A stretch of DNA of 64,000 nucleotides from Oscillospiraceae bacterium (GTDB lineage Bacteria > Bacillota > Clostridia > Oscillospirales > Ruminococcaceae). Below the pieces are notes generated by a model. The model made no database searches and was not told the origin of the DNA. It saw only the letters and a list, made by a program, of their open reading frames with translations. The translations under genes were made by a program, and so were the position numbers. The stretch lies in NCBI GenBank assembly GCA_025757845.1, contig CP107211.1, positions 434,001-498,000 on the forward strand. Reading direction: 5' to 3'. Positions 57,524 through 64,000 of the stretch are shown piece after piece (positions within the stretch are counted from its first letter, which is position 1; each line of letters starts with the position of its first letter).

Positions 57524-60013
57524 ATGCAACAAGATTCCAACAAGAAAAAGGGCAAAGGCTACCGGGTGCGCCCGGCCTTTGCGCGGGAACGGCTCAACGG
57601 ACGCACCCGGCGCGTGTGCAGCATTCTGGGGCTGGCGGCGGTCGTGCTGGCATCGGCCGTGGTCGTCCACAGCCTGTATGTCATCCAGATCCGGGACGGT
57701 GCCAAGTACCGACAGTATGCCGCCCAGCAGCAGCTGCTGGACACCACGGTCAAGGCCACCCGCGGCGAGATCTACGACGCCAACGGCATCACGCTGGCTT
57801 CCACCAGCGTGGTGTGGAACATCTGGGCTGACCCCAGCTACAGCAGCATCCTGTACACCACCAGCACCAACGACGATAAAACGACGGTGCGCACATTTGA
57901 CCCGACCATGTGCGCCGAGGTCAGCCAGGGCATCACCCTGCGGCTGCTCTCCGGCGACGGCGAGAGTCTGGACGCGGTGGACACTTCCTCGGAGGAATAC
58001 ACCCAGCAATACCAGACCGTGTACGATGCACTGTCCAAAATTGATGCCTCCTATGTGGTGCTGGCCACCAAGGTGAACAACGCCGTCAAGCTGTCCATTG
58101 AGGATTATGTGTCCGGTTTCAACAAGGCGCACAAAAAGGGCTCCGGCGCAGACCGCATCGGGCGGGTGTCCGTCTCGACGGAAAAGAGCTCTCAGCGCAA
58201 CTACCCCTACGGAGCCTTTGCGGCTGCCGTGCTGGGCTTTACCGACGGCGAGGGCGTGGGCACCTACGGCCTGGAAAAATCCTACCAGTCCACGCTGGCC
58301 GGTGTGGACGGCCGCACCATCACCCGGCGCAACGCGGTGGGCAACGCCATTGCCGACCAGAACGCCACCACCTTTGCCGCCAAGGACGGCTCCAATCTGG
58401 TGCTGTCGCTGGACGTGAACGTGCAGGAGATCGTGGAACGCTATCTGACTGAGGCCGTTGCGGCCAACAACGTCGAGAACCGCGGCTGTGCCATCGTGAT
58501 GAACGTCAAGACCGGTGCGATCCTGGCCATGGCCTCCAAACCGGACTTTGACCCCAACACGCCGCTGGATTACAGCGCCAACCTGGCCTACCTGCAGGAG
58601 CAGGTGGCTGCAGAGCCGGAGCTGTACACCATCTACCTCCGGGACGAAAACGACTCGAAGAAGTTCAAGCTGGACGAAAACGGCAACAAGATCGTGGACC
58701 CGGACCCGGATTATACCGGCACCTACCGCGATATCCTGTGGAAGAACAAGGCCATCACCGAGCTGTACTACCCCGGCAGTGTGTTCAAGGTCATCACCTC
58801 GGCCATGGGTCTGGACTCCGGCGTGGCGACCATGAACACCACCTTTACCTGTGCCGGTGCCTACGGCGTGGCCAAACAGACCTACCACTGCGCAGGCCAC
58901 AAGGCCCACGGCACCATCAACATGGCCGACGCTCTGCGCCAGAGCTGCAACCTCTACTACATCCAGCTGGGCCAGCGCGTGGGCTCCCAGCAGTTCTACA
59001 ATTATTTTGACGCCTTTGGCTTTACCGAGCGCACCGGCGTGGACCTGCCCAGCGAGACCGGCCTGATGAAGTATTATTCGGCCAATCAGCTGGGTGAGGT
59101 GCAGCTGGCCTCCTCGGCATTCGGCCAGGCCATGGCCATCACGCCGCTGCAGATGTGCACTGCCGTGGCGGCAGCCGTCAACGGCGGCTATCTGGTCACC
59201 CCCCATGTGGTGGATAAGATCACCGACACCAACGGCAACGTGGTGGAGGAGATCGGCACCAACATTCGCCGTCAGGTCATCAGCGAGTCCACCAGCGATG
59301 TCATCCGCCAGATGATGGAGTACGAGGTGGGCAACGGCACCGGCGGCGGCAAGAACGCCTACGTTTCCGGCTACCGCATCGGCGGCAAGTCCGGCACGTC
59401 GGAACAGCTGAACATGCACCGCCGCGCCGACGGTGACTACAAGAAGGTCGCCTCCTTTGCGGCCGTCCTGCCCGCCGACGACCCGGAGATCCTGGTCTAT
59501 GTGATGCTGGATGACCCCAACAACGCCCGCACCGACTATTCGTCCATTCTGGCTGCTCCTGTGGCCGGCAACATCATCAGCGAGGTGGCCCCCTATCTGG
59601 GCATCGCCACCGACGGCGAGGACCGCAGCCAGACCACCGTCACGGTGCCCAACCTGATCAGCACCGAGTGGAGCAATGCGCAGGTGCAGCTGAACATCAA
59701 GGGCCTCAAGCACCAGCTGATGGAGTCGGCATCCGACCAGACGGCGGCGCTGGTGACCTGCCAGTACCCCCATGCCGGGGCTAAGGTGCCCTACGGCACC
59801 ACCGTGTATCTGTATACTGACACCTACGACGGCAGCCTGACCGAGGTGCCGGACGTGTCCGGCAAGAGCGCGGACTTTGCCCGCCAGATGCTGGCGGCCG
59901 CCGGGCTGAACTGCGTGGTGGAGGGTGACGCCAATGGCGTGGTCCAGAGCCAGAGCAGTGAGGTGGGGGCCAGCGTCCAGCGCGGTACCATCGTTACCAT
60001 TACCTGTGGATAA
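57524..60013 (+). CDS. Class B penicillin-binding protein with PASTA domains (FtsI/SpoVD type)
   Basis: 829 residues. N-terminal TM (SILGLAAVVLASAVVVHSLYVIQ), a dimerisation module starting TRGEIYDANG, and a transpeptidase domain with SxxK at Ser419 (GSVFK), SxN at 474 (SCN) and KSGT at 622. Two PASTA domains end it (VTVPNLISTEWSNAQ, then VPDVSGKSADFARQML). It cross-links peptidoglycan at the septum with FtsW. PASTA tails are typical of SpoVD and PBP2x types. No class-specific choice is made here. Confidence 0.94.
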   Translation: MQQDSNKKKGKGYRVRPAFARERLNGRTRRVCSILGLAAVVLASAVVVHSLYVIQIRDGAKYRQYAAQQQLLDTTVKATRGEIYDANGITLASTSVVWNIWADPSYSSILYTTSTNDDKTTVRTFDPTMCAEVSQGITLRLLSGDGESLDAVDTSSEEYTQQYQTVYDALSKIDASYVVLATKVNNAVKLSIEDYVSGFNKAHKKGSGADRIGRVSVSTEKSSQRNYPYGAFAAAVLGFTDGEGVGTYGLEKSYQSTLAGVDGRTITRRNAVGNAIADQNATTFAAKDGSNLVLSLDVNVQEIVERYLTEAVAANNVENRGCAIVMNVKTGAILAMASKPDFDPNTPLDYSANLAYLQEQVAAEPELYTIYLRDENDSKKFKLDENGNKIVDPDPDYTGTYRDILWKNKAITELYYPGSVFKVITSAMGLDSGVATMNTTFTCAGAYGVAKQTYHCAGHKAHGTINMADALRQSCNLYYIQLGQRVGSQQFYNYFDAFGFTERTGVDLPSETGLMKYYSANQLGEVQLASSAFGQAMAITPLQMCTAVAAAVNGGYLVTPHVVDKITDTNGNVVEEIGTNIRRQVISESTSDVIRQMMEYEVGNGTGGGKNAYVSGYRIGGKSGTSEQLNMHRRADGDYKKVASFAAVLPADDPEILVYVMLDDPNNARTDYSSILAAPVAGNIISEVAPYLGIATDGEDRSQTTVTVPNLISTEWSNAQVQLNIKGLKHQLMESASDQTAALVTCQYPHAGAKVPYGTTVYLYTDTYDGSLTEVPDVSGKSADFARQMLAAAGLNCVVEGDANGVVQSQSSEVGASVQRGTIVTITCG

Positions 60014-60044
60014 AGGAACCAGAAAAACGAGAGGGGAACGAACT

Positions 60045-61427
60045 ATGGAAAAGATCCATGTAAGCAAGCTGCTGGCAGGGCTTATGCCTGCCGGCTTCCT
60101 CACCAGCGACCCGGAAGTGGAGCTGGTCACCACCGACAGCCGTGAGGTGCGGCCGGGCTGCATCTTTGTAGCCTTTCCCGGCGAGCGGTTCGACGGCCAC
60201 GACTTTGCGGCCAAAGCACTGGAAGAGGGTGCAGTCTTTGTGGTGGTGAACCACCCGGTGGAGGGCGTCCCGGCCGAAAAAGCCATCCTCTGCCCGGACA
60301 GCTACCACGCCATGATGGTGATGGGTGCCAACTACCGCAGCCAGTACCACCCCAAGGTGGTGGGCGTGACCGGCAGCGTGGGCAAGACCACCACCAAGCA
60401 GATGACCTACGCGGCCTTGTGCGGCTTTGGCGAGACCATCAAGACCGAGGGCAACCAGAACAACGAGCTGGGCATGCCCCGCACCCTGATGCGCATCGGC
60501 GCTTCCACCGAATACGCTGTGATCGAGATGGGCATGAGCCACGCTGGCGAGATCGACCGTCTGGCCCGCGCTGCCCGCCCGGATGTGGGCATCATCACCT
60601 GCATCGGCGTGTCCCACATCGGCAATCTGGGCAGTCAGGAGAACATCTGCAAGGCCAAGCTGGAGATCTGCAACGGCCTGCCGGAGGGTGCCCCGCTGGT
60701 ACTGAACTACGACGACAAGTTCCTGCGGGCGGCAAAGCTGCCCACCCATGTGCGGCCGGTGTGGTTCAGCATGGCCGATGAGAGCGCCGATGTGTGCGCA
60801 CTGTCCATCCGACAGGAGAAGGACGGCATGAGCTTTGTGCTGGAGGATCAGGAGGAAGGCACTTTTGTGGTCAAGATCCCGGCTATGGGCAAGCACAATG
60901 TGGCCAATGCGCTGGCGGCCTACTGCGCCGCCACCCGTCTGGGCTGCGATCCCCGCAAGGTGATCCAGGGCCTGGCCGCCTTTGAGCAGACCGGCCGCCG
61001 CCAGAAGGTGGTGGACAGCAAGGGCGTGACTGTCATTGAGGACTGCTACAACGCCAACCCCGACAGCATGAAGGCCGCTCTGGCCATGTTCAAGGAGTTC
61101 CCCTGCAAGCGCCGCTTTGCTCTGCTGGGCGATATGCTGGAGCTGGGCGACCTGAGCCGCGAGGCCCACGAGGAGCTGGGCCGTCTGGCCGCTGAGAGCG
61201 ACCTGTACTGTCTGGTGACCTATGGCGAACAGGCCAAGCGCACCGCCGTGGTGGCCGCCGCCAAGGGGCAAAAGACCCTGCACGCCAACAACTACCGCGA
61301 GGCAGCGGATGCCCTGCTCAACCGCATCCAGCCCGGTGACGCCCTGCTGGTGAAAGCCAGCCGCGGCATGGCGCTGGAAAAGGCACTGGAAATTTTCTAC
61401 GCAGAGCAGAAAGATGCCAGAGAATAA
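60045..61427 (+). CDS. murF: UDP-MurNAc-tripeptide D-Ala-D-Ala ligase MurF
   Basis: 460 residues from MEKIHVSKLLAGL. ATP loop GVTGSVGKTTTKQ near 102, then EGNQNNELGMPRTLMRI, EMGMSHAGEI and IGVSHIGNLGSQENI, all Mur ligase features. MRIGAS and GKHNVANALAA follow, and DCYNANPDSMKAAL is the MurF C-terminal motif. It adds D-Ala-D-Ala to the UDP-tripeptide. GAGGGG precedes the start. Confidence 0.95.
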   Translation: MEKIHVSKLLAGLMPAGFLTSDPEVELVTTDSREVRPGCIFVAFPGERFDGHDFAAKALEEGAVFVVVNHPVEGVPAEKAILCPDSYHAMMVMGANYRSQYHPKVVGVTGSVGKTTTKQMTYAALCGFGETIKTEGNQNNELGMPRTLMRIGASTEYAVIEMGMSHAGEIDRLARAARPDVGIITCIGVSHIGNLGSQENICKAKLEICNGLPEGAPLVLNYDDKFLRAAKLPTHVRPVWFSMADESADVCALSIRQEKDGMSFVLEDQEEGTFVVKIPAMGKHNVANALAAYCAATRLGCDPRKVIQGLAAFEQTGRRQKVVDSKGVTVIEDCYNANPDSMKAALAMFKEFPCKRRFALLGDMLELGDLSREAHEELGRLAAESDLYCLVTYGEQAKRTAVVAAAKGQKTLHANNYREAADALLNRIQPGDALLVKASRGMALEKALEIFYAEQKDARE

Positions 61428-61455
61428 CATTCTGGCGAAAATTGGAGACTGAGAA

Positions 61456-62454
61456 ATGATTCGTTTCGCCTTGATCGTCGCGTCAACACTGGGCTTTGTG
61501 CTGACGGCGGCGCTCGGCAATTTTATGGCACCGCTGCTGCAGGAGCTGGAACGCTTCCGGCCGCAGGAACAGCAGGAGCCGCAGACCCCGGTGCAGAGCC
61601 GGGTGCCCGCGCTGGGCGGCCTGTGCCTGATGGTGAGCACACTGGCTGCCGTAGGCGTGGGCTGGACGGCGGCCTGCATCGCACAGCCCACGCTGCTGGG
61701 CAGCGAGAGCCAGCTGATGACCCGGCTGCTGATCGCGCTGTTCGGTGCACAGGCTTTCGGGGCCATCGGGCTGGCGGATGACGCCGCCCGCCTGCGCAGC
61801 CGCGCACAGCTTGGCCTGCGGCGTCTGCCCCGCCTTGCACTGGAAGCCGCCGCTGCGGCAGCGGTGCTGGTGCTGCTGGCAGTGAACGGCTGCCTGCCCA
61901 CCGGCCTGCAGCTGCCCGGTGCGGGCTATGTGGAGCTGGGCGGCGCAGCCCCGGTGCTGTGGGGACTTGTGCTGGTGGCGCTGGCAGAATGTGCCCGTAC
62001 CGCCGACGGAGCCGACGGCACCGTGTGCGGCACGGCCTTTGCGGCCATGCTGGGCCTCATGATGCTGGAAACACGGCTGGGCTGGTTCCCGCTGGCGGTG
62101 CTGCCGGCAGCACTGGCCGGGGCACTGCTGGCCTTTCTGCTGTGGAATTTTCCGCCCGCAAAGCTGCGCCCGGGCAGCTGCGGCTGCCTGTATCTGGCCG
62201 GGGTGCTGGGCTGCGTGCCGCTGTGCATCGGGTATGCAGAGTTGAGCATCCCGCTGGCTCTGCCCTTCTGGGCAGAGGGCGGCATGGTGCTTTTGCAGAT
62301 CCTGTACCACCGCATCACCGGGCGGCCGCTGTTCCGGGCGGCTCCGCTGCACCGCTGGCTGGAAGCCCGGGGCGCGGGCCCGGTCACGGTATTTTACTGG
62401 CTGTGTGCGCTCGGCGTATGCGGCCTGGCGCTTGCCCTGGCCTTTGTGCGCTGA
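61456..62454 (+). CDS. Divergent MraY-like phospho-MurNAc-pentapeptide transferase
   Basis: 332 residues with about ten membrane helices and very high Ala/Leu/Gly content. It occupies the mraY position between murF and ftsW. MraY landmarks are altered: VPALGG replaces TPTMGG; ADD at 107-109 fits the DD pair; TADGADGT near 183-189 replaces NLTDGLDG; PLHRWLE near 299-305 replaces the HHHFE loop, keeping one His. It may be a real but fast-evolving MraY or a different lipid-carrier glycosyl-1-phosphate transferase. Its function is not settled. Confidence 0.75.
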   Translation: MIRFALIVASTLGFVLTAALGNFMAPLLQELERFRPQEQQEPQTPVQSRVPALGGLCLMVSTLAAVGVGWTAACIAQPTLLGSESQLMTRLLIALFGAQAFGAIGLADDAARLRSRAQLGLRRLPRLALEAAAAAAVLVLLAVNGCLPTGLQLPGAGYVELGGAAPVLWGLVLVALAECARTADGADGTVCGTAFAAMLGLMMLETRLGWFPLAVLPAALAGALLAFLLWNFPPAKLRPGSCGCLYLAGVLGCVPLCIGYAELSIPLALPFWAEGGMVLLQILYHRITGRPLFRAAPLHRWLEARGAGPVTVFYWLCALGVCGLALALAFVR

Positions 62455-62499
62455 GGGCACAGGGCCGGATATTGGACAAAAAGGGGAGAAAACGAGCTG

Positions 62500-63813
62500 A
62501 TGGCAACCATCCGCAAAAAAAGAAAAGAACCGGTCTCGGTGTTCCAGCGGGACCCGGGGCCGTGGTCGCGGCTGCTGATCAACTGGCTGGCCACGCTGGC
62601 GGTGATTATGGTGTTTGGTTTGGTCATGCTGTTCAGCGCCAGCTACACCACCGGTTATCTGCGCATGGGCGACAGCTTCCATTACATCAAGCAGCAGGCG
62701 CTGTGCATGCTCATTGGTCTGGGCTGCATGTTCGCCATGAGCTATGTGGACCACCGCTTCCTGCGCAAGATGGTGGTGCCGGGGTACCTCATCGTGCTGG
62801 CCATGCTGGCGGTCACCCTGACCATGGCCCCGCTGAACGGGTGCCGCCGCTGGATCCGCTTTGGCGGGTTCACGCTGCAGTCCTCGGAGGTGGCAAAATT
62901 TGAGATGATCCTGCTGTGCTCCAGCCTCGCGGCCAAGGCACCGCAGGTGGAAAAGCTGAGCCCCGGTAAGATGGTGATCATGAACTTCCGGGAGTGGCTG
63001 CATGTCCGGGTGTGGAAGCAGCTGGTGATCCCGGTGCTGCCGCTGATCCCGGTGATCGCGCTGCTGGCGCTGGAACCACACATGTCCGGCATCGTGCTGA
63101 CGGTGGCCGTGGTGGGCACCATCCTGCTGTTGTCCGGCAGCGGCGGCATCCTGACCTGGGTGGGTGCCGGTACGGCGGGCCTCATGCTGGAAACGCTGCT
63201 GTCCCATGTGGACTCCATCCCGTATCTGCAGGACCGTCTGGACGGCTGGACCCAGGACCTGAGCAAGATGACCGACCAGACCGTGCAGAGCCTGTACGCC
63301 ATCGGTTCCGGCGGGCTGACCGGCCTGGGGCTGGGCAACAGTGTGGAAAAACAGCTCTGGCTGCCCGAGAGCACCAACGACTTCATCTTCAGCGTGGTGT
63401 GTGAGGAGCTGGGCTTTGTGGGCGCGGTGCTCATCATCGTGCTGTTTGTGCTGTTCATCGTGCAGGGGCTATGGATCGCCTACCGGGCCGAAAACCTCTA
63501 CTGCACGATGGTGGGCATCGGCATCATGGCACAGATCGCCTGGCAGGTGTTCTGCAACATCGCAGTGGTCACCAACACCCTGCCCAACACCGGCATCAGC
63601 CTGCCCTTCTTCTCGTCGGGCGGCACCAGCCTGATCCTGCTGCTGGCCGAGATGGGCGTGATGGTGAACATCGGCCGCAACGGCGAGCGGGCGGCCCAGC
63701 AGCGGGAAGCGCTGCGCGCCCAGCACGAGGCCGCAAAGGCCGAGCAGGAAGCTGCCCGCAGAGAAAAGACCATTGTTCTGGCCGACGCACGGGCGGCCCG
63801 GGCAGAACAGTAA
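62500..63813 (+). CDS. ftsW: Septal peptidoglycan polymerase FtsW
   Basis: 437 residues, about ten helices. SEDS hallmarks are clear: VMLFSASY near 45, GCRRWIRFGGFTLQSSEVAKF (with the usual N replaced by C at the front), LWLPESTNDFIFSVVCEELGFVG, and TLPNTGISLPFFSSGGTSL. The C-terminal cytoplasmic tail (about 395-437) is Ala/Arg/Glu-rich and probably coiled coil. It works with the class B PBP encoded upstream. Confidence 0.95.
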   Translation: MATIRKKRKEPVSVFQRDPGPWSRLLINWLATLAVIMVFGLVMLFSASYTTGYLRMGDSFHYIKQQALCMLIGLGCMFAMSYVDHRFLRKMVVPGYLIVLAMLAVTLTMAPLNGCRRWIRFGGFTLQSSEVAKFEMILLCSSLAAKAPQVEKLSPGKMVIMNFREWLHVRVWKQLVIPVLPLIPVIALLALEPHMSGIVLTVAVVGTILLLSGSGGILTWVGAGTAGLMLETLLSHVDSIPYLQDRLDGWTQDLSKMTDQTVQSLYAIGSGGLTGLGLGNSVEKQLWLPESTNDFIFSVVCEELGFVGAVLIIVLFVLFIVQGLWIAYRAENLYCTMVGIGIMAQIAWQVFCNIAVVTNTLPNTGISLPFFSSGGTSLILLLAEMGVMVNIGRNGERAAQQREALRAQHEAAKAEQEAARREKTIVLADARAARAEQ

Positions 63814-63834
63814 CGACAAACAGGAGGAATCACC

Positions 63835-64000
63835 ATGCGTGTTCTGATCGCTGCCGGCGGTACGGCCGGCCATATCAACCCCGCACTTGCTATTGCAGGT
63901 GCCCTGAAAAAAGCAGACCCCACCGCCGAGATCCACTTTGCCGGCCGCAAGGAGGGCATGGAGTACCGTCTGGTGACCCAGGCGGGCTACCCCTTCCACC
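63835..64000 (+). CDS. murG: UDP-GlcNAc:lipid I transferase MurG (partial, cut by window end)
   Basis: The first 55 residues begin MRVLIAAGGTAGHINPALAIAGAL, the nucleotide-binding G loop of MurG, then AEIHFAGRKEGMEYRLV. AGGAGG precedes the ATG. It converts lipid I to lipid II. The rest lies outside the window. Confidence 0.93.
   Translation, partial: MRVLIAAGGTAGHINPALAIAGALKKADPTAEIHFAGRKEGMEYRLVTQAGYPFH

Noticed and set aside
57344..60286. 980-residue minus-strand frame opposite the PBP gene
   Set aside because: Antisense shadow; the plus strand carries complete penicillin-binding motifs and PASTA domains.

Overview
The window looks like a chromosomal segment of a low-GC-phylum but moderately high-GC gut anaerobe of the Oscillospiraceae, most like Faecalibacterium. 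The basis is Firmicutes gene order, protein character, frequent TTG starts preceded by strong GGAGG sites, and sigma-A promoters with a TTGCAN -35 box. No database search was run, so the genus is an inference. Most of the window is dense core genome. Accessory DNA is concentrated at 19.7-24.2 kb, and reading-frame damage at 28.9-33.5 kb.

Layout. 1-3.9 kb: end of one ribosomal-protein transcript with its terminator, then a separately promoted infA-rpmJ-rpsM-rpsK-rpsD-rpoA-rplQ operon with a long structured leader. 4.0-7.6 kb: a lipoprotein with a two-component system. 7.65-13.3 kb: yqhQ-prmC, recA-recX-rimO-pgsA. 13.3-19.5 kb: a small membrane protein, mscL, and a TetR-controlled heptad-repeat protein plus MMPL transporter with two matching palindromic operators. 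19.6-22.9 kb: tRNA-Val followed by an AT-rich islet (acetyltransferase, RelBE-type toxin-antitoxin, S51-like peptidase, dispersed repeats, inverted copies of the tRNA 3' end, and two truncated membrane-domain fragments). 22.9-27.2 kb: a leucine-rich-repeat protein, a VWA protein and a MoxR-type AAA ATPase in one direction. 27.3-32.6 kb (minus): SWIM-SNF2 helicase, M19 dipeptidase and a class A beta-lactamase-like hydrolase, the first two frameshifted. 32.6-37.6 kb (minus): Na+-pumping decarboxylase beta subunit (frameshifted) with a 42-residue membrane peptide and an attenuator-like leader, a DtxR/MntR-type regulator, and malic enzyme with two-subunit fumarase. 37.8-45.7 kb: secreted FKBP-type isomerase, Tat-signal alkaline phosphatase, HAD phosphatase, DEDDh exonuclease, DedA, DegV, CPBP protease, tadA. 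45.9-48.5 kb: FabG-like reductase, rpoD/sigA, tRNA-Thr. 48.6-54.0 kb (minus): J-domain protein, DUF5685 protein, zinc-ribbon membrane protein, GH2 glycosidase, FMN reductase. 54.1-64.0 kb: rsmD and a coiled-coil protein, then the division/cell-wall cluster mraZ-rsmH-ftsL-pbp-murF-mraY(divergent)-ftsW-murG (cut by the window end), with no murE or murD.

How the genes work together. Translation, transcription and cell-wall genes form the core. Malic enzyme, fumarase and the decarboxylase pump suggest C4-acid metabolism coupled to a sodium gradient. The most unusual points are the divergent MraY in the dcw cluster, the attenuator-like leader before the sodium pump gene, the LRR-VWA-MoxR trio, the GH2 enzyme lacking its usual acid/base glutamate, the inverted tRNA-Val tails, and five apparent frameshifts within 4.6 kb.
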